Shown here in pieces: positions 1-11,940 of a stretch of DNA of 64,000 bases. Both the position numbers and the translations under genes were made by a program. Positions within the stretch are counted from its first letter, which is position 1; every line of letters starts with the position of its first letter. The notes below the pieces were generated by a model. It did no database searches and had not been told where the DNA came from. It was given only the letters and a program-made list of their open reading frames with translations. The stretch is from Puccinia triticina (lineage: Eukaryota > Basidiomycota > Pucciniomycetes > Pucciniales > Pucciniaceae), in assembly GCF_026914185.1 (NCBI RefSeq), contig NC_070566.1:5890001-5954000 (forward strand). Direction: 5' to 3'.

Positions 1-2691
1 AAGCGGAGCCAAGATCACTTCAAGGATAATTAAATTCCCCAAAAAAATTACTTAAAGTTTGAAGTTGGGAAAATCATTGAAAAAAAATCACTTCCTACTG
101 AAAAAAAATGCAAACTGAGCGTGCTCAGCCAAAAAAATAAAAATGTGTCAGAATGAGTAAAAAACAATGGGGCACATTTTTGGGGTGATTTGTTAGACGG
201 GCCTGCATCAGGCCCGCATGGGCCCATACCAGGCCCGTTGGGCCCATTGAAAAAGTAGTATTTGTTTGGAATTCACATGCTCTGCTAAAATATGAAATGG
301 GTCAAACCAAATAAATAATGAGGGGTCACATTTTTTGGGAGATTTTTTCACAGGCCTGAATGAGGCCCACATGGCCCCCACAAAGCCCACTGGGCCCATT
401 GAAAGAGTAGCCTTGGTTAAGAAAGCATATGCTCAGCTAAGAAATAAAAATGTGTCAGACTGAGTAAAAAACGGGGGGGGGGGGGAAATTTTTGGGGAGG
501 CTTTTTGGACGGGCCTGTATCAGGCACGTACGGGCCAACAGGTTTCCTAGGGGAAGGGATGGGCCTGGACCTACATTCTGTGAGTGCAAAAATGCCATAC
601 AGATGTCAGAAGCCCTTCAATATCTTCTGTTGATTAGTGGCCAATTGGTGCTGTTCTGAAACATCATATGGGCATTCTTAACCAAGAATACTTTTGGGTT
701 GGCCCAACCAGCTTTGGGTGGGCCCGTATGGGCCTGATGCAGGTCTGTCAATAAGCGCTCCCCAAAAGTGTGGCCCCATATTTTTTACTCAGGTTGACAC
801 ATTTTTGTTTCTTAGCTGAGCATATAAGGCATTCTTGACTAAGGCTACTCTTTCAATGGGCCCAGTGGGCTTTGTGGGGGCCAGGTGGGCCTCATTCAGG
901 CCCATGAAAAAATCTGCCAAAAAATGTGCCCCCTCATTATTTATTTGGTTTGACCCATTTCATATTTTAGCAGAGCATGGGAATTCCAAACAAATACTAC
1001 TTTTTCAATGGGCCCAACGGGCCTGGTATGGGCCCATGCGGGCCTGATGCAGGCCCGTCTAACAAATCACCCCAAAAATGTGCCCCATTGTTTTTTACTC
1101 ATTCTGACACATTTTTATTTTTTTGGCTGAGCACGCTCAGTTTGCATTTTTTTTCAGTAGGAAGTGATTTTTTTTCAATGATTTTCCCAACTTCAAACTT
1201 TAAGTAATTTTTTTGGGGAATTTAATTATCCTTGAAGTGGATGCACTGTGAACTTAAATATTCCATGTAACTGTTCTGGGTTCTGCGGCATTCAGTTTTG
1301 ATCCCTCCGTACAGATATCCAACCGAATTTTGGATCAGGTCATCTGGAGAGATTGCTAAGTTCACGTTGACGGTTCCCAATTAAACCTTCTTGTTTGATG
1401 CAATTTGCAGTTTCCCTTCGCCGAGATCGAGTAGCTCTTGGCCAAATCGAGCGGTAGTCCTGTCAGAGTCTTTGCTCTGCCTCAATCTCATGTTAAGAGT
1501 CAAAGTGTGCTTCTTGACTGCTGCCCATAGGTATGAAGATTTTAGAGTTGCGTGGCATGACGGAGGACACTCCTCCATTCCAACGACAGGAAGAGTTTGA
1601 CAAAAGTCTCCCGAAAACACAACACACTTTCCTCCAAACGGCTGCTCATTACTAGTCACTATTTGAAGAGATTTATTCACTGCTTGGATAGCTTAGAGGT
1701 GCATTGTCACAATCTTGTCCCAGAAAATCACGTTGGCTGCGATTAAATCCCGACCATATCTTGTTGAAGCATCAATGTTGCATAAGGTCTCATCATTGAC
1801 TGTCAATGGGAGTTTGAAAGCAGAGTGAGCAGTCTGACCTCTGTTGAGTAGGAGCGCTGCTACCCCTGTTGATGTGACGACTACACATTTCTTACGATTG
1901 ATTGTCATCCCGTTGATTAAGCTGTTTAGGAGGAAGGTCTTCCCAGTTCCGCCAGGCCCATCAAGGGAGAACAGTTCAGGTAGTCGGTTATTAACCACAT
2001 ACATCACATTATCAAAGAAGAGTCGCTGTTCCGCCGTGAAAATCAATTCATTTCTCTCCAAACAAGCACCGACCGCGCCGAAGTCGATAATATCCCGCGG
2101 CCCATCAAACATTTCCATCAAAAATTGATCCTTTCGCGAAAGCTTCAAGCCCACCAACTGAAAACAAGCATTCATTTCCGCCAGTGTTTGACTCATAAGC
2201 CACAAAGTCGGGCCTCAGATTTCCTCTTTGGTGGGGTTTGTTGCGCCATAGCGGGTGGTGAGTTTCAGTACGACATCATCACCCAGGTTCTTGAAGTGGT
2301 CTTTGAACAGTTTTTGTGGACACGCAGGCGGGCTGTAGACCAATATTATCGCAAATAATAACCGGAGCTCCCAACCAGTCTTAAAAAGGGCAGCCTCCGC
2401 CAATGCCGCATTGTATTGATTGTCATTAACCAAAAGTCCCATTGCATCCGCCGCTTCACGAAAAGTACCGTAGACTATTCCATTGACCGTTTGGAGATCA
2501 TGGAATGACAAGACACCAGGTTTATGCAAGAGGAGGAGGCGTATGTAATACCGCTCCCCTTGGTGGATAGAGATAAAGTGCAATCTCCCAACAGTCTTGG
2601 AAGCTTGGACCCGGGCCTTCCATTCCTTATTTTCCCAGTAGAAATAAGTGGGGAACTCTTGATAAGTCAAATCTCGAGCAGATTTCCCCAA
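1..2691 (-). pseudogene. Helitron-type PIF1-like helicase, broken and truncated
   Basis: Seen: in one reading frame from 2691 downwards there is a Helitron-helicase-like N-terminal stretch (EFPTYFYWENKEWKAR, GRLHFISIHQGERYYIRLLL, FHDLQTVNG), then Walker A GPGGTGKT near 1960 and the PIF1 motif VVFSGDFCQTLPVV near 1620. Three in-frame stops interrupt it: TGA 2215-2217, TAA 1693-1695, TAA 1381-1383. The frame stays open down to 1240, where a 1224-bp foldback element is inserted, and resumes at 15-1 (ILAPL), leaving the window. Family knowledge: these helicases unwind DNA for rolling-circle transposition. The Rep nuclease part is not visible. Inferred dead copy. A cellular PIF1 is less likely because the region before Walker A matches the Helitron arrangement. 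Confidence 0.8.
16..1239. mobile_element. Foldback (long inverted repeat) element inserted in the helicase
   Basis: The ends are exact inverted copies starting CACTTCAAGGATAATTAAAT, and the inverted arms run about 530 bp each (about 16-545 and 710-1239). Each arm is built from about three diverged units of roughly 150 bp, each with a TGCTCAGC...GTGTCA segment and a GGCCC-rich segment. A 3-bp duplication GAT lies at 13-15 and 1240-1242. CACT-type ends plus a 3-bp TSD resemble the CACTA (EnSpm) superfamily; this assignment is inference. Short open frames inside are mirror images in the arms and are not treated as genes. Confidence 0.85.
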
Positions 2692-2745
2692 TAAGTCAAA
2701 TCTTGAGCAGATTTCCCCAATAAGTCAAATCTCAAGCAGATTTCC
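2661..2745 (-). repeat. 29-bp tandem repeat, three copies
   Basis: Three adjacent copies (2661-2689, 2690-2718, 2719-2745) of a 29-bp unit with core AAGTCAAATCT and GCAGATTTCC. The first copy is part of the helicase reading frame, so the array looks like a local duplication at the upstream edge of the surviving helicase segment. Confidence 0.85.
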
Positions 2746-3169
2746 AGTCAATGTGGGCCGCTAGCAACAAGAGGGGAAAAGGAAAATTATTACACTCCTC
2801 ATGATTAAGGGACCATAAACACAGTCTCATCTTCCCGGGTTTCGCGGCCGTCCTCAAAATGGCGAGACACGGAGGAACTTGATATCCCGGGACACGGTCT
2901 CAGTATCCCGGAATTGGTGATATAGGAGGGAATTGGTGATTTGCAGCAGATAGGGATACGGCCAAGAGTGGCATGTAAGTACACAAGGTGCCAAGGTCGG
3001 CACAACAACAAATGAAGCAAGGACCAATAGCAGTGAATATAGAGAGAGAAGCGGGCCAAGGGGCTTACCTTAAGCGGAAGTCAAGGAGCAACTTCCTCAT
3101 CCGGAAGGCTTCACAACCAAAAATAGGGGGGAAAATTAAAAAAGCAATGATGAGATGAGGATCGGGGCC
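2746..3169. other. Gene-free stretch
   Basis: Nothing recognisable as a gene. Short open frames occur on the minus strand (2805-3059) without a family motif. It leads into the LTR-like fragment that follows. Confidence 0.4.
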
Positions 3170-3370
3170 ACAGTATAAAAGCACACGGCCTGTAGACCAT
3201 TGAAGGTCATTGCTTGGCTCCTGCTTGGCGCCAATTGCTTAAGGAGCCAAGCGACTGAGGACAGTCGGTACCTGTAGCTTTTTTGATGGCGAGGAGGGAG
3301 GAATGCTGCCAAATTTTTTTTTGGCAGGCGCCTGTTGGTCCCGTTAATGTTAAACTGCTAATAACATTGT
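3170..3370 (+). repeat. LTR-like promoter fragment with TATA box and hairpin
   Basis: TATAAAA at 3174-3180 is followed 36 bp later by a hairpin (TTGCTTGGCTCC at 3210-3221 with GGAGCCAAGCGA at 3243-3254), then a diverged tail ending TTAATGTTAAACTG. The same arrangement and spacing recur at 63701-63890. I read it as the promoter and leader of an LTR retrotransposon; no ends or TSD were found. From here to 3590 there is no gene. Confidence 0.5.
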
Positions 3371-3589
3371 AAGCTATCAAACCTTATCAAGCTTGGATAT
3401 CCCAATAGATATATCGGGTGCTAAAGGCATGAACAAGTATAAGCAAGGCTACAGCTTTGTCTCCTCAGAATTATCTTTGAGAGGTTCTGCTTTTTTGAAA
3501 TAGAGGTTGACTTTAAAAAATGTGAAAATCAGGCCAATTTCTCAAAGTGCTCAAGCCGCGCGGCCAACTTTTGGCGTAAGCCTTTCCTA

Positions 3590-3735
3590 CAGAGAGTCCC
3601 TTTGGGACCCCCGTTCAAGAGGCTTTGTTAAGCTTGGATGTGTCCTGCTTGTCTTGCAGCAAGGCTGCAGCCCCAAGCTTAACTAAGCCTCTTTGGGGAG
3701 GCGCGAAGCGTCTCCGCAGGAGAGGCTTAGGACTA
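3590..3735. repeat. Hairpin repeat, CTTAAC/GCTTCGC family
   Basis: Two nested inverted repeats: AGAGGCTTTGTTAAGCTTGG pairs with CCAAGCTTAACTAAGCCTCT, followed by GGAGGCGCGAAGCGTCTCCG. Related structures lie at 11150-11350, 11856-11925 and both ends of 54015-54601, so this is a dispersed inverted-repeat family. No coding content. Confidence 0.6.
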
Positions 3736-4113
3736 AAGTTGGATTCTTGGCCTAAGGCTCATGACAAGGTTTTTTGAAGAAAATGAGTAATTTTGTATTT
3801 ACATTTATTTGATGATTAGCTCTACGGTTTTACTCCAAATCCCAGCTGGCCATGTTGTAGCCCTTGATCACAGCTATCTTGTACGTATTTTTCCAAGTAT
3901 TCTCAACAAAAATTGCCTGCTCAGCAGCCATTCTTGCCAGGGCTGTTTCTGGGTGTTGGAGGCCGGGATGACCAAGGTGGTAAACTTAGTCAGGAGTTTA
4001 TTCATCTTAACAATGCATGTAACCAAATCTTGTATCTACATGCATAGTTGCGGCTGCGCCTTGTATCTAGTTTAGTTCAGCATGCCGGTACCGGTTCCAA
4101 TCTTTCCTCACCG

Positions 4114-4247
4114 AGATTGGACCCGATACCGGCCGTGCCTGAGCTGACCTGCGACGCATCTCTTGTCATCAGGTGAGTAATCAAACCAAGATTGAACCCG
4201 ATACCGGCCGTGCCTGAGCTGACCTGCGACGCATCTCTTGTCGTCAG
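4114..4247. repeat. 75-bp tandem duplication
   Basis: The segment AGATTG(G/A)ACCCGATACCGG through CTTGTC(A/G)TCAG at 4114-4172 recurs at 4189-4247 with a 75-bp period and few differences. The surrounding 3736-4410 contains no gene that I can support. Confidence 0.85.
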
Positions 4248-4410
4248 ATTTACATTCACTCATCCCTGAGTGTCTTATAGGTTAAAAGCCAAGCTCTAAG
4301 GAACGTTTTTGGGATTCGCGGGCAGCTCTCGGGAGACCAAGAACATTGAATGGTCGGAAGAGGAGGAAAATTGAAAGAAATAAAGGAGAAAGCAATCAGA
4401 GAAACAGACA

Positions 4411-5504
4411 CCAGGGGAGATATGTTCCCACTCCCCAGGGAGTGCCAGAGCTGAATTTTATGTGAGTTTTGGTCGGATGTGAGCCTGATGTGGATTAGTA
4501 ACTCATCCCCAAAATAGTAAATTGGATGGAGAAGTTAGTGAAAAGTCAGTCACAATTGATTTGGAAGTCAACACAATGTTGTGTAGAATTCTTTTGTTTT
4601 CTATGTACAACTGTAGGAAGAAATATGATGAAATGATATTTCACCAAATTCCAACTCATCAATTGCTCCTGTTTACTGATTTTTAAGGATAGCAAAGCAA
4701 AATTCCCATTCTCAAAGGTAATTCCTCCAAAAAAATGGGTTTCTTGTAATTCACATTATATGCCCTGATGTACAAAATTAAACTAAAAGTTGACTTGGTA
4801 TTATTGGGTTTAGATTTTTGGAATGTGGTAATGTTGCATTCATTGAAATTGAAACCCATTTTCTTGGAAATGCGGGAATTAATTTGAATTTGGCTGATAA
4901 AAATGACAAAAAACTGTTTTAATAGGGTGAAAGTCTGAGTTAAGTCAAGGTTGGATTGCGGTGCCAATTCACTTTGGCCATATATCCTGTTCTCCTCACA
5001 AAAATGATCTAGTGAATTTTGTATTTTTTTGCTTTTCAAAATTCACATGTGCACATGCAAGTTAACCTTTTTGCACTTTTCTAATAGTCACCCTGATGTA
5101 CGGGCGTACATTGAGGTGGAAATATCACAGGATGGGCCTTTCACAGCCACATGAAAAGTAAAAAAATTGTTTTGAGACACCAATTGTCCCCCTGATGTAC
5201 GCGAGTACATGAGGGGGAAAAAATCACAGGCTGGGCCTTTCACATCTCCATGGAAAGGACACACTGGTCATGGAGCCAAGAAAGGACTATATTCTGGATG
5301 AGTTCTGGATGAATTATAGATGAGTTCTGGATGATTTTTTGGCAAGTTATGGTTTATTTCAGGATGATTTCCAACTGATTTCCACACTGACTTCCAGTCT
5401 TGTTCATACCTATTCAATATTGCTTTACCAAAGGCCTCCAGCACAGTTATGGAAAAAAGTTACGGCAAGGCACTCCCTGGGGAGTGGGAACATATCTCCC
5501 CTGG
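4411..5504. mobile_element. Segment bounded by perfect 36-bp inverted repeats
   Basis: CCAGGGGAGATATGTTCCCA... at 4411-4446 is repeated exactly in inverted orientation at 5469-5504. The interior is AT-rich, with no convincing gene, and carries a 99-bp-period duplication with hairpins at 5089-5118 and 5188-5217. No TSD is visible outside the repeats, so it may be a non-autonomous DNA element or an inverted duplication. It lies just upstream of the copia gag. Confidence 0.5.
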
Positions 5505-6602
5505 TGAGAAGAAAAACAGAGAGAAAGACGAGCACTTGAAGAAGAAGAGAGAATCAAAACACTCAGAAAGATTGAAGAAGAAAGAAAGAACTCATACGCG
5601 CAATCCAACACGCCGATAGCCTCCTCATCCAAAGACATTAAAATGGCGAACGGACCCACAGCAGACAATTTTTTTCTCCTCAAAGCTGAGTTTGACTGAC
5701 TCAAAGAACTGGTCAACAACCCGGCGATCCCAGCTCAAGCCAATGGCGGTAACAGTGTGCTGAACAGCTTCTATAAGAAGTCACTCAACCTCCACTACAT
5801 GCATAACCCAAAGAAAACACGCCTAGCAAAAGGAAAGGCTAACTTCAAAGTGTGGGATCAAGAGATCAATCGCACTCTCAAGTATGTATTTGAGAACGCC
5901 AATACTTTCACCTCTCTAGAAGCCAACTTCAAGAGAAGGCCAGCAAAAGATCAAGCAGCCATAGCTTGTCTCCTGCGTTCCACGATTGAGACATCTCTAC
6001 TCAACATTGTCGACGAAACACATTCTGACAACCTGTAGACCATCTTCACCAGCTTGAAAAGCCAATGCAATTGATCTGATTGACAGCACAAACTTGACCT
6101 TGTCAGCCAGTTTGCTGATTTGATGGCGAACAGATTGATCCCCGGCACCGATGTTGATCTTGCAAAGTGGAGTAAAATATGGGCAGATATAATGCAGTTG
6201 AAGATCTTGTTTGAAGAAATGGGAGGGCTATGTTTGCAGAGCAGTTTCTTGGCACCAGTTGGGATCAACGCAAAGACCTTCGAATTCGTAGTTAGCCAAA
6301 AGCTCGAGTCCTCAACCGCTGTCAGCATGAATGATGTCATGACAGTAATCCAATTGGCTACTGGAAAATCTCAACAGAAGGGGGCAGCAACCATTGAAGA
6401 CCCATACCAACCGATGGACCTTGATGCAATAAACGCAATCCGAACGAACCCAGGAAGATATGCACCACCTCATTGCCGGACTCAGCAGTATTCCCAAGCA
6501 CAAAAATCGGCAGTAAATCAGCAGAACGCGCTACCAACCTCAGCACCAAAGCCACAACTCTCCATTCAAAAGGCAACAGCTTATTGCGGTGTACCTCTCA
6601 AC

Positions 6603-9600
6603 TAGAGATGCAATATTGGTACCCGCGGCAGGTACCTGGCACCTGCGGGCGGGTACTCATCAGGGTGGCGGGTACCGCCTCTGCGGGTGCCAAGTACGGG
6701 TCCGGGTGCCCGTTTTCCTTGTGTTTTTTTGCCGGTACCCAGGTTTGCCACGGGTACCCGCTGTGGAACCCCCTCCCCCCCCGCTGGGGGGCAGGGGGAT
6801 GGTCACAGAGGTCGGGAAAAGACATATCCTCCACAACATCCAACACCTGGATATCCAGATTCACCCACATCCAACCGCCCTCGATGCCTCGCCGTCCACC
6901 CAAGAAGGTCCGAAATACCTCCCCTCTCCCCAGTTCTGACCCTTCCCCCACTCCAAATGATCCAAAACAGGTTGAAGCAAAAGATCAAGAGCAGTTTCAA
7001 GTCCCACCGGATTCCGTCAACAAGGAAGAAGGTGGAAGCCAAGTTTCAAGGTCACTGACTGATCAAGAAGAACTTAGTAAGCCCTCACCTCTTTTTTTCT
7101 TCTGCCTTATTCCACTCCGCTGACCTTGCAAACATGACAGCCCAAGCCCAAAAAATTGCCAAGACCGCGAATAGTTCCAGTTACGCATCTTACCACGTTC
7201 CGCAGTTATCCCAACAGCTTGATAAGCATGGTCGCCAAATGATTGCATATCCATGTAAGATGTGAGTATTTTCCTATTCAGAAAGCTTGGATCTACTTAT
7301 TAGCTCACAAGGGTTCATCATCACAGGTGTGGAACCAAAATCAATCGACCCACGACCAACTCGTCTTGTAGCAACCTCCTAAAACATGCAGCGGTCTGCT
7401 TGAAGCAACAGAGCCAGGCTGATGGCAGCCGCAGTCTTGCATCATTTGGTATTACGGGAACTGGCGATATCGACCCGCGTGAGGTAAGCTGTTTTAATGA
7501 TTTCCCCCCCTCTCAAGATGATATATAACTGTTTGCCCCCCCCTCAATAGGTCACACAAATGTGTGTGATTTGGTGTGCTGAGTCGGCACGACCTTTTTC
7601 CGTATTTGAAGACCCAAGCTTGAAAAGTCTCTTGCACCCAACGGTTGTCAAGAATTTACCTCACCGTCAATTGCTTTCAAAGTCAATTCATCAACTATAT
7701 ACCGCCGTTCAAGAAAACTTGCGATCCGATCTGAAGGTTAGTCATTACTTCTTCCTTTTATTGCGTCTGGATTCTTTTCAGCTAACCTCTTTGAATATGA
7801 TTGATATTCAGAGTCATACTGGAGCAATGTATCTCGGTGTTGACGCTTGGCAATCTCCAAACGGATTTGATATTCTTGGAGTATTAATATACCGGCTTCG
7901 CGATGGGGATGACAGTAAGCCCCACTTTGAAGCGATGCCTCTTGACTTTGTCAAGTTATCTCAGAGCCACACAGGCGAGTACTTGGTGGAAGCAGTCCAA
8001 TTGATCGTTGAAAAGTTTGAGATTGAAAACAAGGTAAGTTTCCATTTTTGCTACTGTACATTTATCAATCAATCGATCTAAGCTGATGAGTATATATTGT
8101 CCAGATATGTGGTATAGTTTCCGATAACGCATCAAACAATATGGTCATGATCAATGAGTTGAAGAAGCTGAAGTGGCCGAACTTCAAAGGAGAGGCCCAA
8201 TGGATTCTCTGCTTTGCACATGTACTGAATCTGATCGCCAAAGCAATACTAAGACTGTTTGGACCCAAGAGGAGCAGCAAATTTGGGACAAAAAACCTGG
8301 GTGAAAAATTTCAAGATATGTCCAACAGCAAGACGGATGATGGGGAAGAAGATGCTGGAAAGCAGATTGCACTGTAAGCTTATCTCTTTTTCTTCTGCAT
8401 TCTTTGGCTAAATTTATACCTCTCCTCCAGTTACCGCAGAAGCAAGGATTTATCTGACTCAGGAGATGCAGAAGAGAACTCATCCAATATTTTTGCCGAT
8501 GTGGCCAATGTCACAGACAAGGATGAGTTGGACCTTGACGACATAGATGATGTAAGCAATGAAGACAAAGACAATTGATACACCTCAAAAACATGCCAGA
8601 AAACTCTGGCCAAGGTCAGCTATGGATTCTGCCACTCCCGTGATAGATTCGCACTAATCATCTTGCTAAATCCAGTTCTGATCGATTGCCCGAAAGCTTA
8701 ATAAATCACCAAACTCAAAATCCTTATTCATCGAAATGTGCAAGGAGAAACACTGTGAAAAACCACACAATATCAAACAAGATGTAGCTACAAGGTGGAA
8801 CTCAACTCTCGTGCAACTCAAAGGGATTGTTAGGTGTCACGCTGCAATGTAAGTCAAGTTCATATCCATCATCATGTAATAGATTTTCTGAATTCTCTAT
8901 GAATGGCAGTGTGATAAAAAGTGTGATATTGCTCGGGCGTCCCAAATCAGCGACACTGATATCAAGTTGGCCAACAATCTGGTGGCTGCATTACAGCTGT
9001 TTTTTGATATAACTCTTCAAGTATCAACTGGCGGCTTGGCACGGTTATCCCATGTGGTAGTGTTTATTGACCAGATTACTGAACATCTTTCAACTATCAT
9101 ATTGCAGAAGAAGTTCACCCCCGCTTTGAGGAACACTTGCCGGGCTGGTGTGAAGCTTACGAACAAGTACTACACCTTAACTGACTGCTCGACTCTGTAC
9201 CAAATAGCAATGAGTAAGTCCGATCAAACCCTCAGCTTTCTCTTTTGATTGACGCTAAAACTCATAATATTGCTGGTGTCCTCAGTCCTGCATCCCTTGT
9301 TCAAAGATCAATACTTTAAAGTCGCTGGCTGGAGCCAAGAATTGATTGACGAGGCAATCAGGCTCACTCAAGAGTTGTGGGTTAGCAAGTATAAACCTCA
9401 AGAAGAAGTATCTGCAAGCCCGGCGGTTGCTATAGCCCCAGTAAGCACAAATTAGACTTGCTTGCAAGCTAAATGGGTGGGACTGACTTGCTTTCCAGCC
9501 CCAAACCGGTTTCATATCTCAACTTGGGGCTGCATTGGCCGCGCGCGCAATTAATTCACCATCTGACCCCATCAATAATTGGCTTGCAGGGGACATAATC

Positions 9601-10206
9601 TTAGATCAATTAAACCCAGTCAACGCTGTCGAGTGGTGGCTCAAACAGAAGGCAAGGGGCAACAACTTTGGGGGGCTTTTTGAATATGACTCTTGATATA
9701 TTAAGCTGTCCAGGTCTGTCTGTTTTTTCTTTTTTTTTTTTTTCTTTCTACATCCATTTTTTTTTTATTTTGACTCACTCCGACTTGAACTTCTGTTTCA
9801 CTTAGCTACATTGGTTGACGTGGAGCGAGCATTTAGTTTTGGTCAATGCTATGTCACCGCAAAGAGGCACCGACTTAGTGGAGTATCGGTGAGCAGAGGA
9901 ATGACGGTTGTGTTTTATTCCAAGAATGGGAAAATACCACCTGGGGTTCTCAATTGGTGGAATGAAGGGATCAAGAATGCCAACTTGTCAAAGAAGAAGA
10001 GAAAGGTAAAAGAGATAGTAGTAGTAGAGTGATTTAGGATGATAGTATGCATGAAATCAACCCCCAGTAGTACTTTTTAGCACGTGGTACCCGCAGGTAC
10101 CCGCACATGGTACCCGGGTACCGCCCCCTTGGCCCCCAGGCGTGTCCGGGTGTCCGTTTTAGGCCAAAAAAACAGGCGGTACCCGGGTCCAAACGTTGCA
10201 TCTCTA
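6603..10206 (+). mobile_element. hAT DNA transposon, full length, inserted in copia gag
   Basis: Ends are TAGAGATGCAA... and ...TTGCATCTCTA, flanked by the exact 8-bp duplication CTCTCAAC (6595-6602 and 10207-10214). Length is 3604 bp. About 150-200 bp inside each end is rich in GGTACC/GGGTACCC. It carries one multi-exon transposase gene. Three shorter elements with the same type of end lie at 40118-40751, 40843-42602 and 60308-61763. 8-bp TSDs, BED finger and dimerisation domain together define hAT. Confidence 0.92.
6884..10032 (+). pseudogene. hAT transposase (BED finger to C-terminal dimerisation domain), decayed
   Basis: Exons that keep phase: 6884-7076, 7141-7261, 7327-7483, 7551-7736, 7812-8033, 8105-8373, then 8431 onwards. 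A BED-type finger spans the second intron (CKM/CGT ... HAAVC). Then follow CAESARPFSVFED, LGVDAWQ, DNASNN, CFAHVLNLI, DVATRWNSTL, HPLFKDQYF and the dimerisation block VDVERAFSFGQCYVTAKRHRLS ending at about 10032. In-frame TGA at 8576-8578, another near 8675 and one near 9697 indicate it is no longer functional unless splicing avoids them. Family role: cut-and-paste transposition of the surrounding element. Exon limits after 8431 are approximate. Confidence 0.82.
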
Positions 10207-11130
10207 CTCTCAACAGTACTCTTGTCGGCATACACGGGGCCCATTGCCATTACTGTAAGCAACATGGTCACTGGTACAATAACTGCAAGGCTTTCTGGGA
10301 AGATGTTGCATCTGGCGTGATCACCAGAAGAACATGACTCCCCAGGATCAAACTATCTACCACCAGATCGACCGTTTGGGAAGCACAATCGCCTCAGACA
10401 ACTTGATGTTCCGGAAATCAGCGACGGCAAGATACTTCTGGATTCAGGTGCCTCGACTCATGTGAGTGGTTCCCTGGATCTGTACACGTCTAAACAGCAA
10501 CTACCAACTCCTAGAAAGATACTCCTGGCGCTAGCTGACTGCTTGGTCAATGTTAGCTTCAAGGGCACGATTTCAATACCGACGAAACAGGGGACGGTGA
10601 CAGTTGAAGACGTATACTATTGCCCGGGGGTTGACGGGATCATCTTGTCGGTAGGACGTTTGACGAGCGCTGGGTGGAAGTTATTGTTTCAAAACCAGGA
10701 CGCTCTACTTGCTAGTCCAACCCACGTAGTTTTTAAAACATTGTACAAAAACTACTGCTGGTTTTTAAGTGATTTAAACGAATCACTACTGCTAAATAAA
10801 GTCACCCAGAGGCCGTCGTTTGACCGGTTCCTGTGGCATCGTCGCCTCGGTCGTGTCTCAGAAGAGGTTGTAAGAAAGTACCTAAGCCAACACTATCCGG
10901 AAGAAATCAAAGGAAAAGTGTGGGCTTCCTTTTTCTCTCAGCAATGCGCAATGTCGAAGAGTATCGACAAGAAGTCTCCGGGAGGAAACGCACTCATACC
11001 CCAGGATGAACCACTGGACTTCCTGGTCTCGGATGTGGCAGGCCCTTTCCCGCACGATATGTCAGGCAAACGATACGTGCTAACCATGCGCGACCACGCG
11101 TCGACCTCGGGCCACTCGCTGGTCAAGAGT

Positions 11131-11940
11131 GGACAGGTTAACGCCCGGTGAGCACAGGGAGGGACTTGCGTTAAGTTCGGGCCGCGGCCCGTCCTCTCCG
11201 CGGGCCTCAAGCCCCAGCACCCAACCCTCTCGTTGCCCCACCCAGGCTGGGCCAGCCTTTGAGACCCGCTCGCCGCTTGGCCCCAAACTTAACACAAGCG
11301 TACCCTCCTTGGGGGAGCGTAGCGACCTCCGAAGGAGGGACTTGCCTCTAAAGTCGCATGTCTGGCCCTACAGGATCGAGACAAATGGCAGGGAGGACCC
11401 TACGCTCCCCCATTTTCCCCAATATCACCCTCTAGACTTCCGAATCTCTCCTTGCCTTTGGCACCATTACAATCACCAGCTTCTTAGCTTATTTTCCCCC
11501 ACTTCAAACTCCCTCATATCCATCCCCCCTTGTAAGAAACGTCCTGTAAATGTTGTTACATGGTGGATTTCTGTACCCAATCCCCCCCTTTGAGCCCGCG
11601 CGGGCTCAGGGAATTTCAAATTTTGAGCTCAAAAACCGCTGGATCACCTCTCCAGAACCACTTCACAGTAGGTGGAGTGGGCTAGTAATTATGTGTGTCA
11701 GCTAGGTAAAAAACTGTGAAATGGAAGCTGAGATTGCAGGCTACAAGTCTGTCTACTCAGATTTTTTTTAAACTAAAAACTACATTTTTAAAAACATTTT
11801 GAAAATAAAATGTGTGTTTTTTTGCCAGAAATTCTCGAGTCTGTAGGGCCAATGGTAGGTAAGCCTCTCCTTCGGAGACGCTTCGCGCCTCCTCGGAGAG
11901 GCTTTGTTAAGCTCGGGCTGGGCCATCCACTCGAGCCTTA
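11131..11940. repeat. Inverted-repeat patchwork between copia and the recombinase retroelement
   Basis: It begins where copia integrase stops. An inverted pair (GGGACTTGCGTTAAGTT near 11160 and AAACTTAACACAAGCG near 11285) is followed by the GAGCGTAGCGACCTCCGAAG hairpin, and a related GCTTCGCGCCTCC hairpin lies at 11856-11925. TGGCCCTACA near 11368 and TGTAGGGCCA near 11851 form a further inverted pair. No gene is seen between them. Confidence 0.45.

Larger units (their letters stand above)
5643..11130 (+). pseudogene. Ty1/copia retrotransposon gag-pol, truncated
   Basis: Gag starts at ATG 5643. Its frame is hit by TGA 5697, TAG 6036, TGA 6072 and TGA 6081, and is then split by a hAT element (6603-10206). 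Beyond it, gag resumes in frame and carries a CCHC zinc knuckle (CHYCKQHGHWYNNC, about 10250-10291), ending at TGA 10335. Pol is in another frame: aspartic protease ILLDSGASTHV (about 10432), pre-integrase LWHRRLG, and the start of the integrase core (EPLDFLVSDVAGPF). It breaks off near 11130; reverse transcriptase and RNase H are absent. No LTR was delimited. Inferred dead and truncated by later insertions. Confidence 0.8.

Noticed and set aside
208..1207. Three similar 63-76-residue open frames on opposite strands
   Set aside because: They are mirror images produced by the inverted arms of the foldback element, with no independent coding evidence.
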